Assembly: GCA_946811695.1 (NCBI GenBank)
Contig: OX328132.1
Location: 120,894,685-120,958,684 of the forward strand
Length of the DNA: 64,000 nt
Source: Gonocerus acuteangulatus
Taxonomy: Eukaryota > Arthropoda > Insecta > Hemiptera > Coreidae
Reading direction: 5' to 3'
Position numbers and translations under genes: made by a program. Below the pieces are notes generated by a model. The model saw only the letters and a program-made list of their open reading frames with translations. It searched no databases and was not told the DNA's origin. This document shows, piece after piece, positions 1 through 10,125 of the stretch; the first letter of the stretch is position 1; every line of letters begins with the position of its first letter.

Positions 1-204
1 GGCTAACCTTGCCCCCCAACCTATAGATAGCCCATCCTAAAATTTTTTGTTAATAATAAGTAGAAATTAAAATTTAAATAACTAATGTATAATATATGGT
101 ATATTCCAAAAAGAATAATGAAATACTAATAATAAAATACATTTCTATTTTCATATTTATTTCAGTTAAACGTTCTTTCTTATGTGTATCAAAACATGGA
201 GTAA

Positions 205-835
205 GGACCTCCTTACACGATCATACACTAATCATTAGCTCTTAATTTAACTGCCGACAAGTTTGTCGACTGTTTTAGGAGATTTATTGGTCACCAAGGC
301 ACTCCTAAAGTTCTTTATTCCAATTGTGCACTTAACTTTGTGGGTTCCAAATACTTGCTGATGAAGGAGATTCAGGTTTTCTTAAAGGATACACAGGAGT
401 GCAAGCTTTTAAGGGACTTTGCACTTGATAAAAGTATCAATTTCGTTTTTTCTTGCCCCTCAGCCCCCCATCAAAATATTTTTTGGGAAAGAGCAATAAA
501 GCTGATGAAACATCATCTCCGAAGAATCGTTGGTACTAATGATCTGACCATCACCGAGTTTTCTTCGCTCACCACGAGGATTGAAGTTGTAATTCAAGAC
601 CTCTCATGGCTATGCCAGGTAATCCCGATGATTGTGAAATTCTGACTCCTTGCCATTTCCTAATTGGGAGACCTATTACCGAACATCCGGCTCCGGAACT
701 TCACCTGATCTAGGGTGGAACTCTTCGTCACTTCCAGCTCGTGGAGGCCCTCCATCATCAACGTTTTTTGGAAGAAGTTACACACTTTAAGCTCATGCCA
801 AATGTACCTAAACTGGTCAGCCTTGCCTTAAACTC
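205..835 (+). pseudogene. BEL/Pao retrotransposon integrase fragment (decayed)
   Basis: This is the integrase end of a BEL/Pao-type polyprotein, which would insert retrotransposon cDNA into chromosomes. The frame opens near 241 with a segment like TADKFVDCFRRFIGHQGTPK, then LYSNCALNFVG where the family has the SDNGTNFVG catalytic motif; the aspartate appears changed to asparagine. The typical SPPHxGGLWE block is present as SAPHQNIFWERAIKLMKHHL at about 457-516, followed by RRIVG. Near 615 the frame shifts, and the following frame shows the LTPCHFLIGRP motif (about 648-675) and a LRHFQLVEALHH stretch to about 770. No LTR, protease or RT is visible. It is a dead fragment. The family call is firm; the exact ends are not. 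Confidence 0.8.
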
Positions 836-904
836 GTGATGAACTTTAGCATTGTATGACATCATTTGACATGATTATTTCTTCATTAATGCTTCTAAAA
901 TAAA

Positions 905-1575
905 GGAATTTTCTTTTTCATGTGCTAAACATTCAAATGTAACATGCTTGAGTGTATCATTCTTTTCCACATGCAATCTGTAGTGTTTTTCATAGTATAC
1001 ATATGCTTATTTATGATACAATGGCCAGACAAAGTCGCCACAATCTTCCTCAAGCTCTTTCTGGCTATACCGAAGAAACTTTCCTTCTTGCTTAAACTTT
1101 TAAGATCAATGAAGGAGTAATGAGTAATTTTCAATCTTCCCCAAAGTTGACCAAATTTTTCTTTGGCTCTTGTTATCACACACAGGTCCACTTTCGAGCC
1201 CAATCCTGCCAACTTGTCTAGTCTCTTGTTGTCCAGGATATCTCAATGACCTGGTAACCAATAAATAATATTATTATTCCTTGTCAGTTTGTGTAGTCTC
1301 ACTTAACAATTCTTGAGATCATCTAATGGCATACTAGTGCCATACAGGCTGACTGGGTGCCAGCAGGATATTTATTCTATTTCGAAAAACACCCTTCTTG
1401 TTAAATTTATGAGCCGCAGCTAAAATAGCATTAATCTCTGCCTGAAATACCGTGGAGATTCTTCCTAGGCGGACTCGTAACTTAAACCTTTCCTTACTGT
1501 TGGAGGAGTCAAGGAACGCCGTGCCCCTAGAATGGTAGACTTGACCAGTAGTCGAGAGGTGCCAGGCCCCCAATA
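905..1575 (-). pseudogene. LINE RNase H domain and C-terminal tail, decayed
   Basis: Read on the minus strand, 1573-1334 contains LRVRLGRISTVFQAEINAIL, the typical middle of the RNase H domain carried by I/Jockey-related LINE polymerases. After a frame break, 1212-925 contains IVATLSGHCIINKHMYTM followed by a tract with C and W residues, matching the LTGHCxLNKH and CxxC tail that ends these RNase H domains. Stops and frame breaks separate the two parts. It lies downstream, in the minus direction, of endonuclease pieces at 7620-7243 and 2848-2640, so it may be the 3' end of the same element with the reverse transcriptase lost. A separate LINE copy is the alternative. Confidence 0.7.
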
Positions 1576-1734
1576 TGGTTCATTGATTAGTACCTTTATC
1601 TTAAAAAGTTTGTATTCTTCATATTAAAAAAATAATCTATAAAAAAATGTAATTGAGCATATAATTACATCATACAACCTAAATATTCAAAGCTAAAAAG
1701 AAAAAGTATATAAATAGTTAAGTAAAGCTTTCTT

Positions 1735-2050
1735 ACAATTTGAAATTTCAACAGAAGAAATTATATGAAAGGATTCACACAGGTAGAGAGGAGGACATGA
1801 ACAGCATCGTGGCAGGGGTCCGTACAGGTAGAGAGATCGTCATACTGGGGGGTCGATTAGCCCCACTATTCGTATGGTAAGGGTTAGTACTCATTTCCAT
1901 ATTTTTCATATGTAAGGCCTATCTTCTATGTTAACCATATGGAGACGGCGGGAGTCATATGACAGAGGGTACCTGGTGGCAGGACCCTCCCGATACCTGC
2001 GTATCCCTCCTGACTGCTACTAGCTACCTCCCTTCCACGCGCGTTCCACA
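1735..2050. repeat. Dispersed repeat R, copy 1
   Basis: This segment aligns in the same orientation with 7775-8020. Shared landmarks are GAAATTATATGAAAG, then GTAGAGAG, GGTAGAGAGAT and a GTAAGGGT tract, with many substitutions between the copies. Copy 1 lies beside the RNase H fragment and copy 2 beside the endonuclease fragment of the minus-strand LINE, so R may be part of that LINE family or a repeat it picked up. Nothing coding is evident. Confidence 0.6.
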
Positions 2051-2523
2051 GTTGTCTTGTTTTTTTTATATATATATATATATATTTGTGTTCTCGTAAT
2101 AGTAATATATATATTCTTTAATTAGTGCAGAACCCTTTCCATGTAACACGTTTGTACTACTGGAAGAAAACTTATATCCCTGGAAACTGTGTTGCTTCCT
2201 CAGCAAATTACATCCTCGAAATCCTAGAATGCTCTTCAATATTACTTCCTGGAGCTAGGGAAGGGCCAGGCTGCGATATTTCATCTTCTGAGAAGTCTCA
2301 AACACGTCTACTCAGAAATCTCACTAATAGTCTAAAAGAACTGGAGAAGCCTACTGCCCTTATTTTTTTTTAATTTAATTTTCGAGCTTCACAATGATGG
2401 CGATTTGCTCTTTTTAAAATACAACAAATACAGATTTATACAAAAATACAAACTTATAGAACCAAATACAACAAAAGAAAAGAAGCGACAGTCCTTATAC
2501 AATATATAGTGAGGTGACTGCAG
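2051..2523. other. Unassigned AT-rich segment with a short TA tract
   Basis: A T-run grades into a short (TA)n tract at about 2060-2085. The rest holds an 82-codon open frame (2125-2373) with no recognisable motif. I see no gene here. Confidence 0.5.
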
Positions 2524-2628
2524 GAGAAGCCCACCGTCAGCCAGTCAAGGCCCTATGCTGGCTGCTAGAGAAGCCCACCATCAGCCAGTCTTGGCCCTGT
2601 GCTGGCTGCTGGAGAATCCCACCGTCCA
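2524..2628. repeat. 44-bp tandem duplication (about 2.3 units)
   Basis: The unit starting GAGAAGCCCACC and containing CAGCCAGTC and GCTGGCTGCT begins at 2524, 2568 and 2612, a 44-bp period. The copies differ at a few positions. Confidence 0.8.
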
Positions 2629-2848
2629 GAAAGGGCTAAACCTAACATATTTATGGCCTGAACCTGAAAATTCATGGTACATGCGAATTTGTTACATTAA
2701 AATGTACCAGTCCCTCTACAATCAACATCAGATTCAGGATTTCATGCCTTTACCTAGTCTCAAATGTAGGTGTATTCCCCACATTCATAACCACAATGTT
2801 ATTGATAATCAAAAACTCAAGAAGGGACTCCCCTTGGTGTCGCTACTT
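2629..2848 (-). pseudogene. Minus-strand LINE endonuclease, second half (interrupted)
   Basis: On the minus strand just left of the Jockey insertion the reading is RGESLLEFLIINNIVVMNVG followed by NTPTFETR. This is the AP-endonuclease segment that follows the DxNAHHxxWGS motif in RNase H-bearing LINEs. The first half of the same domain lies beyond the Jockey insertion at 7243-7620 and ends in DANAHHQI. Stops interrupt the frame soon after, and the sequence fades into the 44-bp repeats. The plain reading is one LINE split in two by the Jockey element. Confidence 0.75.
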
Positions 2849-2861
2849 ACCTATATATGAT
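2849..2861. repeat. Target-site duplication, 5' copy, of the Jockey insertion
   Basis: ACCTATATATGAT here matches ACCTATATCTGAT at 7241-7253, directly after the poly(A) tail, with one mismatch in 13 bases. Joining the flanks across one copy restores the order of the interrupted minus-strand LINE endonuclease, which supports it as a true duplication. Confidence 0.8.
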
Positions 2862-2891
2862 ATACTAGGCCCTGCGCTACTAGTCGATGTA

Positions 2892-2990
2892 CATCAGCCT
2901 CCTTGGCTCAGTGGCAGCGTTCGATTCTGCAAACTTAATTGTCTCAGGTTCGCAGCTCGCCGGAGACAACTATTTTTTTTTTTTTTTTCT
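2892..2990 (+). promoter_or_regulatory. tRNA-like tract and T-run in the LINE 5' region
   Basis: TGGCTCAGTGGCAGCG (from about 2905) fits a pol III A box. A weaker B-box-like GGTTCGCAGCT follows about 35 bases later, then the exact 7-bp stem TTGTCTC/GAGACAA and about 18 T residues (about 2972-2989). It could be a tRNA-derived SINE, a tRNA captured by template switching at the 5' end, or a native 5' UTR. A proper cloverleaf cannot be drawn, so no tRNA gene is claimed. Confidence 0.4.
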
Positions 2991-3018
2991 TTAATTATAT
3001 TATAAACAGCTGTTGACT

Positions 3019-4354
3019 ATGTCTTCAATAGAGGAACAGAATATGACAGTAATAGAATCAACCTCAGCCCAAGATGTCGAAAACGTCGCCACAGGAAGAC
3101 GTAAAAGATTACGCAAGAGAGCCAGTGACGTACTAACACCACCCAAGATTAAACAAAAAAAGTCGACTACCTCAAAATAGCCCCTCAACTCACTCCCGAC
3201 ACTCAGATAATAATCAAGCGTGCCAGGATTCGTCACAAAATCCCCTGAAACCCCCTAATATTTACATCAGGAAGGTATCGGATTTTAAAAAATTTAGTAG
3301 CACCCTGAAAGATCTCGTTGGAGAAAATAATTTCGTATGCCGGGCAAGGTTCAATGACATCGTCATAAAGCCTACTGACAGTGACTCCTACAGAAGCATC
3401 ATCCGACACCTGGAAAGCAAGGAAGCTGACTTTCACTGCTACCAGTTACCCGAGGACAAATCCTACAGGGTGGTTATCCGCCACCTCCACCACTCAACGC
3501 CCCCCGAAGACATCATTAGTGAGCTCTCCAACAAAGGTTACTCTGTCAAACGAGCCCATAATGTACGGCACCCAGTCACAAAGGCCCAATTGCCGCTCTT
3601 CTTCGTCGACCTGGAGAAAAACGAAAAAAGCAAGGAAATTTTCCGCGAGCAATACCTACTATATACAAAAATAAAAGTAGAAGAACCGCGACACAGGGGC
3701 GACGTCATACAATGCCAAAACTGCCAAGAGTTCAATCATACCCGCACATATTGTCATGACAAATCAAAATGTGTCAAATGCGGCTCCGAACACCCCTCTA
3801 AGCACTGCCCTAAGCCAATCGAAGCCCCAGCGTGCTGCGCGAACTGCGGCGAAAATCACACTGCCAGCTACAAAGGGTGTGAAGTATATAAAGCACTCAA
3901 AACAATCAGAATGCAACGGCAGAGAACCCAGCTCAGTCATCAAAAAGACGCCAAGAAAGCATCACCACCCAGCGGACCATCCCACTTCCCCAGCCTACAA
4001 CCCATTTCTGCAGCACAAGAATCGTCCCATCGTCGGCCGAACGTCACCTACTCCTCTCAGCTAACTACACTCGAGAAAAAGAAGCCGCCTGTCCCTAAAC
4101 CAGCTCAGAAACCACAAGAATTATCTTCCCTTCCTACCTCTTCAACTTTACCGTCCCAACCACAAATCCTGCCTACCTTCCCAACTACTCCCACCCCATC
4201 TAAGCAAATCCCTCAGCACCAAGGACAAGATCCTATGATCCTTTTCTCCTCTTTCCTAAACAAACTCGAAACCCTTCTTACTCCTCTAATTAACCTGATG
4301 ACCACCCTTATAGCACACTTCCTTCCTAAATCCCAGAATGCAACACTTCCATAA
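3019..4354 (+). pseudogene. Jockey ORF1 (gag-like nucleic-acid binding protein), one frameshift
   Basis: ORF1 proteins of Jockey LINEs coat the element RNA. The start chosen is ATG 3019 (MSSIEEQNMT), with a basic stretch GRRKRLRKR. The initial frame stops at 3177-3179, but an extra base in the A run at about 3154-3161 moves the reading into the frame that stays open to the stop at 4352-4354. A pre-C2HC-like region (about 3420-3690) leads into three knuckles: CQNCQEFNHTRTYC, CVKCGSEHPSKHC and CANCGENHTASYKGC (about 3715-3883). The C-terminal third is rich in P, S, T and Q. Total length would be about 445 residues, usual for the family. It overlaps the ORF2 start by 17 bases. Confidence 0.88.
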
Positions 4355-7030
4355 TACCCATCTCTCAATTCTTTTGTGGAATGCCAACGGACTTACTACA
4401 AGACGACAAGAACTGACACTTTTACTAACTGACAAAAACATTGACATTGCACTAATAACGGAGACACACCTGAAAAAATCAATGTCATTCGGTGTCAAGG
4501 GTTACTCCTGTTATCGAACCGACCATCCATCTCTGGCGCAGCATGGCACTCTGATTCTAATCAAGAACCAGATCAAACACCATCAAGAGTCCAGCATCGC
4601 TTCAGCAAGCCTGCAGGTAACTTCCATATATCTCTCCCTTTCTCCCTTCGACATCATACTATCCGCAGTGTATTGTTCTCCCAATCATACCATTTACCAT
4701 CCTGAATTCCTCTCAATATTCCAATCCTTTGGTCCCCGCTTACTCACCGGGGGTGATTTCAACGCGAAACATCCTATGTGGGGAAGCCGTTCAGCTAACT
4801 CCCGTGGCAGAATCCTTTATGATATCCTCAATTCCCAGAATTATCTCCCTATATCGCCAAACACACCAACATACTGGCCAACTGATCCATCCCGCAATCC
4901 TGACCTAGTCGATTTCTTCATCTCCTCTGGCTTGGGAGGTATAGTGACTTCTGTTGATTCGCTCCTCGACCTATCGTCGGACCATTCTGCGATCCTTCTA
5001 ACCCTCTTCTCATCCGCTGTACCCCGTCCTCTACAACCAACCCTTACACCCGGTCCTATCAATTGGCAATCATTTCAGCTCAACCTAGAGCGCTCCATAG
5101 ACCTAACCGTATCCCTAAAAACCCCTTCAGACCTAGACAAAGCCACTGAATTGTTTACTAAAGCCATTCAGGACAGTGCCCGCAATTCATGCCGACCAAG
5201 GACAAGGTTACCTCCTTCACCCAAACTGCAACTTCCAACCCACATCCAAGAACTTCTTGCAGCCAAGCGTCAGGCCAGAGCTCTATGGCAAAGATCACGC
5301 TATCCCTCCGACAGAAACGCATACAACAGACTGACGCGACAACTAAAATCTTCAATATATCAATTCCGTTCAGAATCCTTTAACGAATACCTTTCATCCC
5401 TCTCTACACAAGACTGTTCTTTGTGGACAGTCACTCGTAAAATCCTCAGGTTTCACCAAATTCCTTCTCCACTCAAACGCAGCAATGGGTCCTGGGCCAG
5501 AAGTGATGAAGAAAAGGCGCTCCTTCTCTCCACACACCTTACTTCAGCATTTTCCCCTAATCCTGAAACGAACCCCTCCCATGATGAAGATATCTTAGAC
5601 TACCTGAATTCTCCTTTACCTTTGTCTTTCCCTCCCAAAGCTTTCCATCCGTCCGAAGTAAAATACATCATCAAACACCTCCCTAGGAAATCTCCCGGTT
5701 ATGACCTCATCACCTCCACAATTCTCAAAAACCTCCCCCAGAAGGCCATTATATTCCTTACATACCTGTACAACTCGATCCTTAGAATAACCCATTTCCC
5801 GAACCCCTGGAAACACTCAGTTATTATTGTTATTCCCAAACCTTTTAAACCTCCCGACTGCCCTTCTTCCTATCGACCAATCAGCCTTCTACCGTTAATG
5901 TCCAAAATATTTGAAAAACTCCTTTACAAAAGAATCCTTCCTATCATAGAATCCTCGAAGAAAATCCCCAACCACCAATTTGGTTTCCGCTCCCAGCATT
6001 CCACCATACAACAGTGTTTACGAGTTGTAGACTCAATATCCTCCTCGCTTGAACGTAAGAGTTTTTGCACGAGTGCCTTTCTCGACGTTGCTCAAGCATT
6101 CGATCGGGTTTGGCACCCGGGATTACTTTACAAAGTAAAGCTTATACTTCCTCACACCTATTTCCTTATCCTCAAATCCTACCTTTCAAACAGATCCTTT
6201 CAAGTTAAACAAGGTACAAGTCTTTCCCCGAGCTGCCCCATAAACGCTGGTGTCCCTCAAGGGAGTATTATTGGTCCTCTCCTTTTCCTCCTTTACACTG
6301 CGGATATTCCTACACACCCTCATACCTTACTGACCACCTACGCAGATGATACTGCCATCCTATCAACTTCCCCTGATCCCTCAGTAGCATCCCAACACAT
6401 GCAGGAACATCTTACCGCTATTCAGCATTGGAGTGAAAGATGGAGAGTTAAAATCAACCCTGAAAAATGTAAACAGGTCACATTCACCCTAAACCAGAGA
6501 TCATGTCCTACAGTCTACCTCAAAAACACTCCACTACCAGTATCCAGCGAGGTTCGATATCTAGGATTATACCTTGACAGGCGACTGACATGGAACCCTC
6601 ACACGAGACTGAAAAGACAAGAACTGAACAAACGATACGGACTACTTAGACGACTCCTTGGACCCTCATCTAAATTATCAATACAGGCAAACTAACGATA
6701 TACAAAACAATCATTCGGCCAATATGGACATACGGACTTGAACTCTGGGGATCTGCAAAACCATCCAACATCAACAGAATACAGGCATTCCAGTCAAAAG
6801 TCCTCCGTAAAATTGTAAATGCCCCCTTTTATGTATCCAACAAAACCCTACACAATGACCTCAACATCCCATTTGTCCTTGACCTCGCTAAAACCCGTTT
6901 CCAAACGTTCCACTCCAAATTGTCTCACCATCCTAATCCTGAAGGTCAATCCTTATCATCCCAATCCCATCCAGACAATCCCCCCAGGCGGCTCAAGAGA
7001 CAGTGGCCTCGAGACAATTTACTTGCCTGA
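4338..7030 (+). pseudogene. Jockey ORF2: endonuclease and reverse transcriptase, frameshifted near the end
   Basis: ORF2 nicks target DNA and copies the element RNA at the nick. From ATG 4338 the frame runs 785 codons to 6695. The endonuclease occupies residues about 8-225: WNANGL (N15 or N17), ITETHL (E42), GGDFNAKH (D140, N142) and SSDHS (D215). The reverse transcriptase spans about 450-770: YRPISLLPLMSKIFEKLL, NHQFGFRSQHST, FLDVAQAFD (D583), AGVPQGSIIGP and YADD (D670, D671). A one-base loss in an A run near 6690 gives an early TAA. The next frame continues with LTIYKTIIRPIWTYG and ends RRLKRQWPRDNLLA with TGA at 7028-7030. There is no RNase H domain. Confidence 0.93.
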
Positions 7031-7240
7031 TCTTTTTATGATCAATAAAATATTTATTGAGACACCTCTGGAAGTGCCAACAATGGTTGGCTTCTTCCAA
7101 ATTTTGTATTTTTAATTATTTTTTACTTTTGTCAGTTTTTTCAACTTGTACATAATATCTGGATCAACATACTTGATCATTGTACTGTTATCTGTACAGA
7201 TTTCAAATAAATAAATACGAAAAAAAAAAAAAAAAAAAAA
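7031..7240 (+). other. Jockey 3' UTR and poly(A) tail
   Basis: About 190 bases of AT-rich 3' UTR end with overlapping AATAAA signals at about 7205-7217 and an A tract to 7240. The target duplication follows immediately. Confidence 0.85.
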
Positions 7241-7253
7241 ACCTATATCTGAT
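7241..7253. repeat. Target-site duplication, 3' copy, of the Jockey insertion
   Basis: ACCTATATCTGAT follows the A tail directly and matches 2849-2861 with one mismatch. Confidence 0.8.
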
Positions 7254-7620
7254 GATGGGCATTTGCATCTGTTTTGATCAATGCTGCTTTCCTCTCCATC
7301 TTTACATAGTCTACCAATCTTTCCTGGCTATTGGTAGGAATGTCTTGGTCTCCTGCCAGGTAGGTGGATAAAATCATCAATCCCCTTCCATTTACCTCCA
7401 TCTTCATTCCAATAGAGTAACTAGAAAGTAGGAATCTTAGTGAAAAACATGTTATGTTAGAGTTAATCAAAATGCATGCTTTGGAATTATTAACATCATA
7501 TTTATAAATCTTATACCCTTTAAATCCCAGGGCCGCAATTCTATTGTTATTTACCCATGTTTCTTAAACTCCATTGGATTAAAGCAATATCTATATTGTA
7601 ACCTTTCCACATACTCGCCA
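7243..7620 (-). pseudogene. Minus-strand LINE endonuclease, first half (interrupted)
   Basis: On the minus strand, WVNNNRIAALGFKGYKIYKY (about 7565-7505) leads into INSNITCFSLRFLL, MEVNGRGLMILSTYLAG and TDANAHHQI, ending at the Jockey poly(A) junction. This is the N-terminal half of an AP-endonuclease of an RNase H-bearing LINE; DxNAHH is the usual catalytic block. A stop codon replaces the tryptophan expected next. Reading resumes at 2848 on the far side of the insertion. It is a dead element, older than the Jockey copy. Confidence 0.8.
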
Positions 7621-7774
7621 GAGGCAGCCTTGCAGTGGTTCGGGGTAAATTGTGACCTTTCCCTAATAGATTTGAGGAACCCAGGGAGCCACTGCCAACA
7701 GTGGCCGTTTTGAGTACTAGACTATGGTTAGTTAGGCAGGAAAAGGAATATGGCCGCTAAATATTCAGAGCTAA
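7621..7774. other. Unassigned segment
   Basis: About 150 bases with no recognisable motif, between the LINE endonuclease start and repeat R. It may be LINE 5' sequence. Confidence 0.4.
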
Positions 7775-8020
7775 ATTTCCTACAATTAGAAATTTTAAGG
7801 GAGGAAATTATATGAAAGTGTTCGCGTACATAGAGAGGAGGGTGAGAACAGCTTTATAACTGGAGCCTGGGCAGGTAGAGAGATTGCCGTACTGCAGGGT
7901 CAGCCAGCCCCCACCACCAGCCGTAAGGTAAGGGTGAATACTTTTGGGACTCAGGGATAAAAGCAGAGAGATACATACCATTTGGTAGCTCTTTGGCCCC
8001 CTCCTGGCAGTATATTCCAC
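7775..8020. repeat. Dispersed repeat R, copy 2
   Basis: Homologous in direct orientation to 1735-2050, sharing GAAATTATATGAAAG, AGAGAGGAGG and GGTAGAGAGAT landmarks at moderate identity. Confidence 0.6.
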
Positions 8021-8068
8021 CTTCTCATATCAAACCCATTCTGGGCTTTAATGCACTGTTTGAAATCC

Positions 8069-8515
8069 CTAGAGGCTTCCCAATTCTCTTAAAACCTTCC
8101 AGAAGTTTGTTATCATAGGTTCCAGCTGAATTCCTTCAAATGAGGCGAGCCCTTTAATTTGCTCCTTGGATTTATTGTTGGAACATTTGACTAGCAGAAC
8201 TGCCTCTCTAATCTTAATCCCTTCAAAGGAAATGTGTTTGATTTCACCCTCCAGTTCTACTTCTGCCAACATATCTACCAATAAGGCCTGAAGTTCTCAG
8301 TGAGCTCTTTCTTCAGTGCTCCTTCGGAGTACTTGACATACCTTATGGCTAACCTCAAGCAGCTCAAAGCCTACTCTGAAGCTAAGTTTTCCCCTCTTGG
8401 GTTTCTTCCTCTCACTTTTCAGGTGAAGGAGTACATTCCGTCTTTCCTCTAGGCCTCTTACCTGTCTTTTTTTCAGAGTCGTCTTTTGAGGACTCAGCTT
8501 CACCAAAGACAAGTC
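8069..8515 (-). pseudogene. Possible LINE ORF1 remnant (unrecognised)
   Basis: Two consecutive minus-strand open segments (8512-8297 and 8281-8069) read as a basic stretch with SERKKPKRGKLSFRVGFELL and then VDMLAEVELEGEIKHISFEG. A single frame break separates them. They lie upstream, in the minus direction, of the decayed LINE endonuclease, where ORF1 would be expected. I see no zinc knuckle and do not recognise the family. The ORF1 idea rests on position and the basic composition only. Confidence 0.35.
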
Positions 8516-9064
8516 TTCTCTTGCACATGATGTTTTTTCTTTGGACTGTAGACATTTTATTTCACATTACTACTGGAAATTTCCTCATGTGCAAGGGTAT
8601 ATCAGCTGTATCTGGATAAGATAGTTCATCGACCTTAAGGTGAACAGGAGTTTTCTCCTGCTCTAAGTTTGCCGCTTGTCTTACGACATCATGGCTGTTC
8701 TCTGATTGCTCAGAGGCCTGGGAATCAACAGATTCCACACGCAGGTGTTTTATTAATATTTAAATTGTTTTACATACATTCCCACGAGTATGGGGAGCTA
8801 AAAGTCACCGCAGATGGAGTTCCCTATGTCTGTGTGAGTCAAAAATACAATGGGGTGCCCTAAGTGGGTCATTCATGACACCCATGTTTAGTCATTCATG
8901 ACACCCATGATTAGTTCAGGCGGGTTATGGTTTTATAAAGATTGAAAGAAAGTTGTAATAAGATACAGAGTGAGTCAATCACCTGAAGATAATTCTATGC
9001 CTTGATTGCAACAATAAAGCGTCTGTCTCTTGACCAGGATCTGATTCCCATCATTTTGAAGGAA
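8516..9064. other. Unassigned segment with a 23-bp direct repeat
   Basis: No gene seen. GTCATTCATGACACCCATG plus TTAG or ATTAG occurs at 8868-8890 and again at 8891-8913, a simple tandem duplication. The remainder is unique AT-rich sequence. Confidence 0.5.
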
Positions 9065-9417
9065 TGACTCATTTTCTGTTTTTTTAGTGATTTTTAATAT
9101 TTCAATAAATAAAAATTTACTATCTCTAAATAAGTAAAGTACGAATTTACTACTTTACACTGAGTAGTTTACTCAGTTACTATTTTTTTTTTTAAATTTT
9201 ATTATTGTATATTTTTTTTTCTTAAGAACATTTTATAAAATTAATAAATAAATATAAAAGTTTTATATGAAATAATACATTTACATGCCCTGTTGCATTT
9301 ACTTTTATGCTCTTTACAACTGTGTATTGAAGATTTCTCCTGCTCGAATATTTTAGAGATAGTAAATTTTTATTTATTGAAATATTAAAAATCACTAAAA
9401 AAACAGAAAATGAGTCA
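9065..9417. mobile_element. 353-bp inverted-repeat (MITE or foldback-like) insertion
   Basis: The first 66 bases (9065-9130, starting TGACTCATTTTCTG) are exactly reverse-complementary to the last 66 (9352-9417, ending CAGAAAATGAGTCA). The interior (9131-9351) is AT-rich and non-coding and includes a small hairpin, ACTGAGTA-GTT-TACTCAGT. The element interrupts a minus-strand BEL/Pao integrase reading. Perfect arms suggest recent origin or gene conversion. No clear target duplication is visible, so the superfamily is not assigned. Confidence 0.75.
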
Positions 9418-10125
9418 GACGACATTGGAGTGAGAGGACAAGAATTTAAAATCACCTCTATTAGTTTGGTCAAGGTGATGAACTGAGACAATATCAAGGT
9501 AGAAGCGCCAATGACCCGCTTCAGAAGAAATTTGGCGGAGCCAACAGCTCGCTCCCAGAGACCTCCTTGGTGGGGAGAGGAAGGGGCAATGGTGAAAAAT
9601 TCAATTTTATTGACCACCATCAGATTATAAGGGACATGGAATATCATGCCGAGACACAAATAGTTTCAGAACATCAAGGAAGGAGTGAGAGGACAGATCG
9701 TGAGCTACCTCCAGATGCATAGCCTTAGTGGACATGCATATAAAGATGCACCAGTACACCTTCACCAGAATGGCCTGACGTAATTGATAGGGTTTCACCA
9801 GGAAGGGTCCACAATAATCCATTCCAGAATGCTAAAACGGTGGTGAAGGATTTACCCTGACGGCTGGCAGATCACCCATTAAAGGGAAAGAGGGGCAAGG
9901 AGCAACACAAAAGCACCTAATACAACGATGAACAATGGATAACTTGTCGTGCCAAAAGTATCCAATAAGTCCATGAGATCTGGAATCGAGTTAGAGAGGG
10001 TCCAGCATGTCCCAAACACTCATGATAGTGACAGATAAGTAAATGGACACAATGTCCCTTGGGCAACAAAATTAAAATATTTGAATGCCTCTCACACAAA
10101 TTAATCTTAATTCTAATCATAATTA
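9418..10125 (-). pseudogene. BEL/Pao integrase fragment, minus strand
   Basis: Read on the minus strand, 10120-9917 has LPKGHCVHLLICHYHECLGH followed by AGPSLT, the zinc-binding entry of the integrase. 9822-9625 has MDYCGPFLVKP, then CMSTKAMHLEVAHDLSSHSF, the start of the catalytic core with its first aspartate. 9659-9440 has SSPHQGGLWERAVGSAKFLL, the block around the catalytic glutamate. The SDNGTNF segment between the last two is missing. The reading is cut by the inverted-repeat element at 9417. This is a second, independent BEL/Pao remnant, opposite in strand to that at 205-835. Confidence 0.82.

Larger units (their letters stand above)
2862..7240 (+). mobile_element. Jockey-clade non-LTR retrotransposon, nearly full length, two frameshifts
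   Basis: The element is about 4.38 kb, bounded by a 13-bp target duplication and ending in a 21-base A tract (7220-7240) preceded by an AATAAATAAATA signal. It has ORF1 with a pre-C2HC region and three CCHC knuckles, then ORF2 with an endonuclease and a reverse transcriptase but no RNase H domain, as in Jockey. ORF1 and ORF2 overlap by 17 bases. One single-base gain in ORF1 and one single-base loss near the end of ORF2 make this copy inactive, while the catalytic motifs look intact, so inactivation seems recent. The 5' end contains a tRNA-like tract and a long T run. Confidence 0.92.

Noticed and set aside
2892..2990. Functional tRNA gene
   Set aside because: The T arm and anticodon arm do not fold; only box-like motifs are present.
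9001..9064. BEL/Pao reading resuming on the far side of the inverted-repeat element
   Set aside because: No convincing integrase residues could be read there.
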